Assembly: GCA_000163555.2 (NCBI GenBank)
Contig: ADAC02000001.1
Span: 372,001-436,000, forward strand
Length of the DNA: 64,000 nucleotides
Direction of reading: 5' to 3'
Source of the DNA: an alpha proteobacterium HIMB114
GTDB taxonomy: Bacteria > Pseudomonadota > Alphaproteobacteria > Pelagibacterales > Pelagibacteraceae
The notes below the pieces were generated by a model that did not search any database, was not told where the DNA came from, and worked only from the letters and a program-made list of their open reading frames with translations. Of this stretch, positions 57,558 through 64,000 are shown piece after piece. The stretch's first letter is position 1. Each line of letters begins with the position of its first letter. Both the position numbers and the translations under genes were made by a program.

Positions 57558-58001
57558 ATGATTAAAAAATTTAAAGCTGCTCTTTCAAAGTACCCAACCG
57601 GTATTGCCTGTGTACTAAGTAAGAATATAAAAAACAATTATAATGGAATTATAATTAATTCATTTTCTTCAGTTTCATTAAAACCTCTCATGGTTTTGTG
57701 GAGTTTGGATATTAAATCAAGTAAGTTTAAAAATTTTAAGAGTTCAAAAAAACAAACTGTAGTACTATTAAGTCAAAATCAAAAGAAATTAGTTAATAAA
57801 ATGGCATTTCAAAATGATGAAATATCAGGTTTGGAATATAAAAAAATTATAGATAATTCTGTTTTTTCTCTTCAATGTAATAAATTCAAAGAAATTAAAG
57901 CTGGTGATCATTTTACCATATTTTTAAAGGTAAAAAAAATATTGGTTAATTCAAAGACAAAACCATTATTATATTACCAAAAAAAAATTCTAACATTTTA
58001 A
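57558..58001 (+). CDS. Flavin reductase-like domain protein
   Basis: The 147-residue protein resembles the flavin reductase (DIM6/NTAB) family that binds FMN. It opens KKFKAALSKYPTGIACVLS, the usual FRxALxxFPTGVxV pattern, with a SFSSVSLKPLMVLWSL block near residue 37. Length is short for the family, so substrate and reductase partner are unknown. The stop lies in the AT palindrome at 57992-58006. Confidence 0.75.
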   Translation: MIKKFKAALSKYPTGIACVLSKNIKNNYNGIIINSFSSVSLKPLMVLWSLDIKSSKFKNFKSSKKQTVVLLSQNQKKLVNKMAFQNDEISGLEYKKIIDNSVFSLQCNKFKEIKAGDHFTIFLKVKKILVNSKTKPLLYYQKKILTF

Positions 58002-58016
58002 ATGTTAATAAGTATT

Positions 58017-58041
58017 TTCTCGTATTGAGAATATTTTTTTT
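58017..58041 (+). terminator. Weak hairpin with T-run before rpiB
   Basis: A five-bp stem (TTCTC, loop GTATT, GAGAA) is followed by a run of T. It is AT-rich and short, but it is the only terminator-like shape in the 60-bp gap before rpiB. An AT palindrome, AACATTTTAAATGTT, lies just upstream at 57992-58006. Confidence 0.35.
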
Positions 58042-58061
58042 ATATATAAATATTAATCACT

Positions 58062-58508
58062 TTGTCTAAAACTTTTATAACTAAAAAAATATTCATATCT
58101 TCTGACCATGCCGGTTATGATCTTAAAAAATATTTAATTAATCAGATTTCAAAGAAAAAAATTAAAATTATAGATTTAGGTCCATTTTCAAAAGATTCAG
58201 TTGATTACCCGGACTTTGCTAAAAAACTATCTAAGAAAATAACCAATATTAATTTTGGAATTCTGGTTTGCGGAACTGGTATTGGAATGTCAATTATGGC
58301 GAATCGTTATAGAAAAGTCAGAGCATCATTGGTCTTTAATTCTAAAACAGCGAAATTAGCAAGAGAACATAACAATGCTAATGTTTTGGTGCTAGGTTCA
58401 AGGGTGACAAATAAAAAAAATGCTTTAAAAATAACGGAAGTTTTCTTTAAAACAAAATTTTTAAAAGGAAGGCACTTAAGAAGGGTAAAGAAATTTAATA
58501 ATGTCTAA
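58062..58508 (+). CDS. rpiB: Ribose-5-phosphate isomerase B
   Basis: RpiB interconverts ribose-5-phosphate and ribulose-5-phosphate. The N-terminal [16 protein letters not shown] and [24 protein letters not shown] with the catalytic Cys are diagnostic. Length 148. The start is TTG at 58062, since no ATG or GTG lies between it and the conserved core. It overlaps glyA by eight bases. Confidence 0.93.
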   Translation: MSKTFITKKIFISSDHAGYDLKKYLINQISKKKIKIIDLGPFSKDSVDYPDFAKKLSKKITNINFGILVCGTGIGMSIMANRYRKVRASLVFNSKTAKLAREHNNANVLVLGSRVTNKKNALKITEVFFKTKFLKGRHLRRVKKFNNV

Positions 58509-59787
58509 AGAATTAAAAACCGAGATAGATTTTTTTGAAAAATCATTAAAAGATAGTGATCCAGAAGTTTTTTCATCTATAGATGAAGAGTTAAATCGCC
58601 AAAGAAATCATTTAGAATTAATAGCCTCAGAAAACATTGCTTCCAAAGCGGTCATTGAAGCACAAGGAACTGTATTAACGAACAAATATGCCGAAGGATA
58701 TCCAGGTAAAAGATATTATGGTGGTTGCGAATTTGTTGATAAATCTGAAAATTTAGCAATTGAAAGAGCAACAAAATTATTTGATGTTAAATTTGCAAAT
58801 GTTCAACCACATTCAGGAGCACAAGCTAATGGAGCAGTTTTTTTAGCTCTTTTAAAACCAGGCGATACAATTTTAGGCATGGGTATTGATCAAGGTGGAC
58901 ACCTCACTCATGGAGCACCACCTGCGCAATCAGGTAAATGGTTTAACGCTATTGCATATGGTGTAGATAAAAAGACCGGTTTATTAGATTATGATCAGGT
59001 TGAAAAACTAGCTATTGAGCATAATCCCAAATTAATTATTGCAGGCGGTAGTGCTTATTCAAGAATTATAAATTTTAAAAAATTTAGAGAGATAGCTGAT
59101 AAGGTAGGAGCTTATTTATTAGTCGATATGGCTCATTTTTCTGGATTAGTTGCGGGTAAAGCATATCCAAATCCATGTGATCACGCTCACGTAGTTACAT
59201 CTACAACTCATAAAGTTTTAAGAGGTCCAAGAGGTGGAATAATTTTAACAAATGATGAGGATCTAGCAAAAAAATTTAATTCAGCAGTCTTTCCAGGTTT
59301 ACAGGGTGGTCCTTTAATGCATGTTATTGCAGCAAAAGCTGTTTGTTTTAAAGAAGCTTTACAAGACGATTTTAAAATTTATTCCAAAAATGTAATTGAA
59401 AATGCCAAAATTTTATCTGAAACACTTAAAAACCTTGGTTATGAAATTTTCTCTGGTGGTACAGATACACATTTAGTTCTTATCGATCTTAGACCATTAG
59501 GTTTGACAGGTAAAGAAGCTGAAAGATCTTTAGTTAATGCAAACCTAACATGTAACAAAAATGGTATACCTTATGATGAAGCGAAACCTTGGGTCACTTC
59601 TGGTATTAGACTTGGTACACCAGCATGCACAACTAGAGGATTTGGATTGGCTGAATTTAAACAAGTTGCTGAGTTAGTTGATGAAGTTTTAAAAGGCTTA
59701 AAAGATAACAAAGATGATAATTCAAAAGCAGAATTATCTGTTAGAAAAAAAGTAATTGAGCTTTGTAAGAAGTTCCCAATTTACTAA
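58501..59787 (+). CDS. glyA: Serine hydroxymethyltransferase
   Basis: GlyA interconverts serine and glycine with tetrahydrofolate, feeding one-carbon units. The PLP Lys is K238 in [16 protein letters not shown], and [15 protein letters not shown] and [10 protein letters not shown] are present. Length 428 is normal. It sits next to nrdR, and no glycine riboswitch is visible upstream. Confidence 0.97.
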   Translation: MSKELKTEIDFFEKSLKDSDPEVFSSIDEELNRQRNHLELIASENIASKAVIEAQGTVLTNKYAEGYPGKRYYGGCEFVDKSENLAIERATKLFDVKFANVQPHSGAQANGAVFLALLKPGDTILGMGIDQGGHLTHGAPPAQSGKWFNAIAYGVDKKTGLLDYDQVEKLAIEHNPKLIIAGGSAYSRIINFKKFREIADKVGAYLLVDMAHFSGLVAGKAYPNPCDHAHVVTSTTHKVLRGPRGGIILTNDEDLAKKFNSAVFPGLQGGPLMHVIAAKAVCFKEALQDDFKIYSKNVIENAKILSETLKNLGYEIFSGGTDTHLVLIDLRPLGLTGKEAERSLVNANLTCNKNGIPYDEAKPWVTSGIRLGTPACTTRGFGLAEFKQVAELVDEVLKGLKDNKDDNSKAELSVRKKVIELCKKFPIY

Positions 59788-59790
59788 ATT

Positions 59791-60252
59791 ATGCTTTGTC
59801 CATTTTGTAAAGAAAAAGATACCTCAGTAATAGATTCTCGATCAACTGAAGACGGGACAGCAATACGTAGAAGGAGATTGTGTGGTTGCGGTAAGCAAAG
59901 ATTCACAACTTTTGAAAGAGTTCAATTTAGAGAGCTAACTGTTATAAAAAAAAACGGTAGAAAATCACCTTTTGACAGAGAAAAACTTACCAAATCTGTC
60001 ATGACAGCTTTAAGAAAAAGACCCATCGATAATGACACAATTGAAAAATTTGTATCTAAAATTTATCGTAATTTAGAAGATCTTGGACAAAACGAAATTA
60101 TGTCTTCAACGATAGGAAAATTTGTGATGGATGGATTAAGAGAATTAGATCACGTAGGGTATGTAAGGTTTGCATCTGTGTATACTGATTTTAAAGAAGC
60201 TAAAGATTTTGAGCAATTTGTAGACAATATTAATGTCCAAGTTAAAAAATAA
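59791..60252 (+). CDS. nrdR: Transcriptional repressor NrdR
   Basis: NrdR represses ribonucleotide reductase genes using a zinc ribbon and an ATP-cone. The zinc ribbon has C3 and C6 (CPFC) and then C31 and C33, where the family has C31 and C34; the sequence reads [18 protein letters not shown]. The ATP-cone follows, from about residue 50 ([16 protein letters not shown]). Length 153 is normal. Placement between glyA and ribD is common in alphaproteobacteria. Confidence 0.94.
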   Translation: MLCPFCKEKDTSVIDSRSTEDGTAIRRRRLCGCGKQRFTTFERVQFRELTVIKKNGRKSPFDREKLTKSVMTALRKRPIDNDTIEKFVSKIYRNLEDLGQNEIMSSTIGKFVMDGLRELDHVGYVRFASVYTDFKEAKDFEQFVDNINVQVKK

Positions 60253-61306
60253 TTTACCAAAAAAATATTTAGTTAATTTAACCAATAAACTTTCAGAAAT
60301 TAATCAATTCGAAACATTTCCAAATCCATGCGTTGGCGCTGCAGGTATTGATAAAAATAATCATATACATTTAGCAGTTACAGGAAAGAATGGATCGCCT
60401 CATGCAGAATTTGCTTTATTAAAAAACAAAAAAAAAAATTTTATAAATGAACTTTATACTTCTTTAGAACCTTGCTGCCATATAGGCAAAAACCCTTCTT
60501 GCTCTAACTTAATAATTAAAAAAAAAGTAAAAAAAATTTTTTCATCATCTATAGATTTAGATGAAAGGGTAAAAGGAAAAACAAATAGATTATTAAAAAA
60601 AAAAAATATTTCTTTAAAGTATACTAAGCAGCCCTCAAAACCTTCTATTCTTCACAATTATTGTAATTCAAATCAAAAACCCTATGTAGTGGCAAAAATA
60701 GCATCTAGTAGTGATTTTTATAGTAAGCATAAATTCAAAAGATTATTCACAAGTACATCTGCTTTAAAGTTTGCTCATTTATTAAGATATCAATCTGACT
60801 CAATACTGATTGGAAAAAATACAATTAATCACGACAATCCAAGTTTAAATTGCAGATTAAATGGTATCGAAAAAAAAATTGCGATTTTTATAATAAATAA
60901 AAATCTTTTTTTTAACAAAAAAGTCTTTTTAAATAATAATTTAAAAGGTTCTTATGTTTTTCATTCTGAAAAAAATAAAACAAAAATTAAAAAAGTAGGT
61001 AAATTTTTTAAACTAATATATTTTGATCTAAATCAACCAATTAACGATTTACTTAAAATTGTATATCAACTTGGATATAAAAAACTTCTCATCGAAGGCG
61101 GAGCCAATACACTAAGATATTTCCTCAAGGGCAAATGTATTAACGAATTATATCATGTGAAAAATAAGCTTAATTTTAATAAAAATGGCCTGTTAAGCAT
61201 AAAAAAAATTATAAAAAATAATAAATTACCTTTAAATGAAGTATTAAACCTAGAACAAGATTTGATTTTGAATTACAAATCAAAATATGTTCACTGGAAT
61301 TATTGA
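60233..61306 (+). CDS. ribD: Bifunctional riboflavin deaminase/reductase
   Basis: RibD deaminates and reduces the pyrimidine intermediate of riboflavin synthesis. The zinc deaminase domain has PHAEFALL and [12 protein letters not shown] near residues 55-90. The reductase domain (about 145 to the end) includes [12 protein letters not shown]. Length 357 is normal. It starts inside the last 20 bases of nrdR, and overlaps ribE by 20 bases. Confidence 0.95.
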   Translation: MSKLKNNLPKKYLVNLTNKLSEINQFETFPNPCVGAAGIDKNNHIHLAVTGKNGSPHAEFALLKNKKKNFINELYTSLEPCCHIGKNPSCSNLIIKKKVKKIFSSSIDLDERVKGKTNRLLKKKNISLKYTKQPSKPSILHNYCNSNQKPYVVAKIASSSDFYSKHKFKRLFTSTSALKFAHLLRYQSDSILIGKNTINHDNPSLNCRLNGIEKKIAIFIINKNLFFNKKVFLNNNLKGSYVFHSEKNKTKIKKVGKFFKLIYFDLNQPINDLLKIVYQLGYKKLLIEGGANTLRYFLKGKCINELYHVKNKLNFNKNGLLSIKKIIKNNKLPLNEVLNLEQDLILNYKSKYVHWNY

Positions 61307-61883
61307 AAGTACCGCAAATTTAAAAAAAATATCAAAGAATAAAAATAATTTTTCTTATATATTTAATTGCAAGATACCGGTAAAAAAAAAAGATATTGGT
61401 ACTTCAATCTCAATTAATGGAGTTTGTTTAACTTTAGTAAAGTTTTGTAAAAATAAAAGAAATCATGATTTATATTTTGATATTTCTCCAGAAACCTTAA
61501 AAATTACCAACCTCATTAACAGTAAAATAGGCGATTTGTTTAATATTGAAAAATCATTAAAATTTGGTGATGAAATTGCTGGTCACTTTGTTCAAGGACA
61601 TGTTGATGATATTGGTAAAATTAAGTCTTTTACAAAAATAAAAAACTCCTGGCAAATTTGGATTCAAATTAAATCTAAATTTAAAAAATTTTTAATTACA
61701 AAAGGTTCTGTTTCTGTGAATGGTATTTCATTAACAATTAATAATATAAAAAATAATATGTTTAGGGTAGATATTATCCCTCATACATTTAACAAAACAA
61801 ATTTAAATAAATTAAAAAAAAATAGTACAGTAAATATAGAGTATGATTTGTTAATTAAATTTTTAAAACAAAATGTTAAATAA
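61287..61883 (+). CDS. ribE: Riboflavin synthase alpha chain
   Basis: RibE joins two lumazines to riboflavin. The N-terminus [12 protein letters not shown] is typical, and the two similar lumazine-binding halves show SINGVCLTLVKF in the first and SVNGISLTINNI in the second. Length 198 is normal. It overlaps ribBA by 11 bases. Also called ribC in some species. Confidence 0.95.
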   Translation: MFTGIIESTANLKKISKNKNNFSYIFNCKIPVKKKDIGTSISINGVCLTLVKFCKNKRNHDLYFDISPETLKITNLINSKIGDLFNIEKSLKFGDEIAGHFVQGHVDDIGKIKSFTKIKNSWQIWIQIKSKFKKFLITKGSVSVNGISLTINNIKNNMFRVDIIPHTFNKTNLNKLKKNSTVNIEYDLLIKFLKQNVK

Positions 61884-62952
61884 ATTCACACCAATAGATA
61901 AATTACTAAAAGCTGCCAAAAGGGGTGAGATTTTTATTTTGGTTGATGATGAAAGAAGAGAAAATGAAGGGGACCTTGTATTTTTAGGAGAAAAATGTTC
62001 GCCAAAAAAAATTAACTTTATGGCAAAGTATGGGAGAGGTTTGATATGTTTGGCATTAGACAAGAAGCAATCATCTAAACTGGGTTTAAAATTAATGCCA
62101 AGTTCAAATTTTTCACGTTTTAGCACTGCATTTACAGTAAGTATTGAGGCAAGAAGAGGTGTTACTACCGGTATATCTGCTTACGATAGATCAAAGACAA
62201 TCTTAACTGCAATTAAAAAAAATTCTTCAAAAAAAGATATTGTTACACCGGGTCATATTTTTCCTCTTGTTTCAAGAGATGGTGGCGTTTTGATTAGAGC
62301 TGGTCACACAGAAGCATCGGTTGATATTGCTAAATTAACTAAAAAAAATCCTTCTGCTGTTATTTGTGAAATTATGAATGAAGATGGGACAATGGCCAAA
62401 AGAGACCAGCTATTTAAATTTGCAAATAAACATAAATTAAAAATTTCTAAGATTGAAGATTTAATAGAATATCGTTTTAAAAAAGAAAATTTTTTAAAAT
62501 TAAAATCTAAAAAAATATTTAAATTTAAAAAAAATATTTTAGATAAACAAATCTTTCAAAATTCAATAGATAAAAACAAACATCTAGTATTTTCAAAAAT
62601 TACTAATAAAACAAACTGCAAAGTTAGAGTTTTATCAATAAAAGAGAAATTATCACAAAATATTTTTAACAATAAAGATGTAAAAAATTCTCTTAGTTAT
62701 TTAAATAAATCAAATAACTTTTCATTAATTGTAATTCAAAGCTCAGTAATGAAGGAGGATAAAAACTTCATTAATTTTTCTGGCAATAAAAGAGAATTTG
62801 AAGCTAATTTGATAAGAAATTATGGTGTTGGTGCTCAAATAATAAAAAAATTAGGTTTAAATGATATAGTATTGGTAACCAAATCAAAAAAAAGAATAGT
62901 TGGATTAGATGGATTTGGTATTAAGATTAAAAAACAAAAGATTTTTAAATGA
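61873..62952 (+). CDS. DHBP synthase fused to a degenerate GTP cyclohydrolase II domain
   Basis: The N-terminal 200 residues are an active-type 3,4-dihydroxy-2-butanone-4-phosphate synthase, with FILVDDERRENEGDL near residue 22, TAFTVSIEARRGVTTGISA and PGHIFPLVSRDGGVLIRAGH. The C-terminal 145 residues align in form with GTP cyclohydrolase II only near the end (NYGVGAQIIKKLG, VGLDGFGI), and the zinc CxxH and Cys motif is missing. Such ribBA-like fusions are frequent in alphaproteobacteria. A separate cyclohydrolase should exist elsewhere. Confidence 0.9.
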   Translation: MLNKFTPIDKLLKAAKRGEIFILVDDERRENEGDLVFLGEKCSPKKINFMAKYGRGLICLALDKKQSSKLGLKLMPSSNFSRFSTAFTVSIEARRGVTTGISAYDRSKTILTAIKKNSSKKDIVTPGHIFPLVSRDGGVLIRAGHTEASVDIAKLTKKNPSAVICEIMNEDGTMAKRDQLFKFANKHKLKISKIEDLIEYRFKKENFLKLKSKKIFKFKKNILDKQIFQNSIDKNKHLVFSKITNKTNCKVRVLSIKEKLSQNIFNNKDVKNSLSYLNKSNNFSLIVIQSSVMKEDKNFINFSGNKREFEANLIRNYGVGAQIIKKLGLNDIVLVTKSKKRIVGLDGFGIKIKKQKIFK

Positions 62953-63359
62953 AAAAATGCCTAGTCGTATATTCTGATTATTATAAATCTATAAGCAAAA
63001 ATCTTTTAAAAGGTTGCATATCGATTTTAAAAAAAAATAAAATTAATCATGATATTTATCTTGTTGATGGATCCTATGAGATTCCACAATTAATTAATAT
63101 AAAAATTAAAACAAAAAAATATAATTCTGCAATTGCATTAGGATGTATAATAAAAGGCAAAACTCCTCATTTTGACTTTATATCCAAAGCAATTACAGAT
63201 GCGATTATGAAATTGTCTTTGAAATATAATTTACCTTTATCAAATGGTGTTTTAACTTGTAATAACCAATCACAAGCAAAATTAAGATCATCTGGTAAAA
63301 AAAATAAGGGTATTGAGGCAGCGAATGCACTTATTTCAGTTTTAAAAAATTTAGATTAA
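62949..63359 (+). CDS. ribH: 6,7-Dimethyl-8-ribityllumazine synthase
   Basis: RibH condenses the DHBP and pyrimidine precursors to lumazine. The 136-residue protein has VDGSYEIPQLI near residue 39, ALGCIIKGKTPHFDFI with the active-site His near residue 70, and PLSNGVLTCNNQSQA. It is at the short end for the family. It starts four bases inside ribBA and its stop overlaps nusB. Confidence 0.95.
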   Translation: MKKCLVVYSDYYKSISKNLLKGCISILKKNKINHDIYLVDGSYEIPQLINIKIKTKKYNSAIALGCIIKGKTPHFDFISKAITDAIMKLSLKYNLPLSNGVLTCNNQSQAKLRSSGKKNKGIEAANALISVLKNLD

Positions 63360-63742
63360 TGAAGTCTGGAACGCGAACCAAACTAGTTCAAAAAATCTAT
63401 GAGAAAACAAAAAATCCAGATGGGGTTATTGATTTTGGAAAAGATCCTTACATCAGGCATATAAAAAAAGTATTTAAAGGATATTTTGAACAAGAGGAAC
63501 AACTTAATGAAATTTTAAGCAGATCTTTATCTGCTGAAATTAAGCAAAAAAATTTAGATAGCTTGTTAAATATCATACTAAAAACTTCAATTTATGAGCT
63601 AAAGTTTTGTGAGAAAATTCCATTTAAAGTAGTTATTAATCAATATTTGGATGTAACAGCCCAATTTTACGGTAATGATCAAAAAAGGCTGGTAAATGGC
63701 GTTTTAGATAACGTGGCAAAATCGTTAAATTCGTCTAATTAA
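63359..63742 (+). CDS. nusB: Transcription antitermination factor NusB
   Basis: NusB binds boxA RNA with S10 to allow antitermination on rRNA operons. The 127-residue all-helical protein has the N-terminal RTKLVQKIYE block and the family C-terminal block PFKVVINQYLDVTAQFYGNDQKRLVNGVLDNV in the last third, ending in a Lys/Ser tail. The ribH-nusB link is widely conserved. Length is slightly short. Confidence 0.93.
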   Translation: MKSGTRTKLVQKIYEKTKNPDGVIDFGKDPYIRHIKKVFKGYFEQEEQLNEILSRSLSAEIKQKNLDSLLNIILKTSIYELKFCEKIPFKVVINQYLDVTAQFYGNDQKRLVNGVLDNVAKSLNSSN

Positions 63743-63809
63743 GTTGATTTATATTGCAATTTTTGGCAATTAGCCTGTTTTTAACAAGAATATATAAAGG
63801 AAATAATAA

Positions 63810-64000
63810 ATGAACCCATCAGATATAATTATTCTAGACTATGTTGTTCTTTGTGGTGTTGCGGCTGTAGCGTATGGCTGGATCGCAAGTAAACAAATTT
63901 TAGAAGCAAGTGCAGGTAATAAAACCATGCAAGATATTGCTGGAGCAATTCAAGAAGGGGCTCAAGCATATTTAAACAGACAATACAAAACGATAGCATT
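63810..64000 (+). CDS. hppA: Membrane pyrophosphatase, 3' end outside window
   Basis: The first 63 codons match the start of H+- or Na+-translocating membrane pyrophosphatase: one membrane segment, then the block [20 protein letters not shown], which is strongly conserved in this family. The window ends within the gene. An AAGGA site at 63797-63801 precedes the ATG. Which ion is moved cannot be told from this fragment. Confidence 0.85.
   Translation, partial: MNPSDIIILDYVVLCGVAAVAYGWIASKQILEASAGNKTMQDIAGAIQEGAQAYLNRQYKTIA

Noticed and set aside
58441-58500. Glycine riboswitch before glyA
   Set aside because: glyA starts inside rpiB, leaving no untranslated leader, and no tandem aptamer is visible.
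63743-63809. Terminator or strong promoter before the pyrophosphatase gene
   Set aside because: A five-bp inverted repeat (ATTGC and GCAAT) and TATATA are present, but the spacing to a -35 is poor and no T-run follows, so nothing firm can be claimed.

Overview
The window looks like a chromosome segment of a SAR11-clade (Pelagibacterales, Candidatus Pelagibacter-like) alphaproteobacterium. The grounds are strongly A/T-rich DNA, proteins rich in Lys, Ile and Asn, near-continuous coding with many ATGA/TAATG junctions, and alphaproteobacterial traits: C4-type 5-aminolevulinate synthase, GatCAB, a DHBP synthase fused to a degenerate cyclohydrolase II domain, and ClpS-ClpA. The lineage call comes from gene content and composition, not from a database match. 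No stretch over 300 bp lacks a gene; the longest gap is the 128-bp regulatory region at 32833-32960.

Region by region. (1) 1-12146: merged S10/spc/alpha ribosomal clusters, running rplD (cut by the window edge) to rplO, then secY, adk, a good promoter, and rpsM-rpsK-rpoA-rplQ. No rpmD (L30), rpmJ or rpsD is present in these positions. (2) 12146-20883: crcB, an RluC/D-type pseudouridine synthase, lipB(-), mgtE, panC(-), galU, UDP-glucose dehydrogenase, clpS and clpA. (3) 20880-27284, minus strand: ruvX/yqgF, pyrB, a pyrC-like gene without its metal ligands, plsY, topA and a RidA-family gene. (4) 27322-32832: gatCAB, an O-methyltransferase, trhO, a peroxiredoxin and a TIGR03643-type protein. 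(5) 32833-43596: an iron and heme block. Tandem Fur-type palindromes sit at the promoter of an FTR1 iron permease gene, followed by katG, an orphan type IV pilin-like gene, hemA(-), and hemC-hemB-hemE-hemH-hemF-hemJ. HemC carries an unusual C-terminal extension. (6) 43602-47182: a small exported protein, tRNA-Ser(GCU), a membrane protein and a lytic transglycosylase(-). (7) 47221-58001: dapA, smpB, folK, a shortened rel, pyrE, pdxJ, acpS, lepB, rnc, era, recO, parC and a flavin-reductase-like gene. (8) 58062-64000: rpiB, glyA, nrdR, riboflavin genes ribD-ribE-ribBA-ribH, nusB, and the start of hppA.

How the genes work together. Region 5 is the most distinctive: iron entry (FTR1), almost all of protoporphyrin and heme synthesis (HemA, C, B, E, F, J, H) and a heme enzyme (KatG) lie within 11 kb, with the first gene under an apparent Fur-type operator. 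No separate hemD is present there, and the HemC extension is a candidate for that role. PyrB with a ligand-less PyrC-like partner resembles the PyrB/PyrC' aspartate transcarbamoylase arrangement. Much of the rest is housekeeping. Two convergent gene pairs share one TTAA for both stop codons, and some -10-like boxes lie so close to the ATG that leaderless transcripts are likely.
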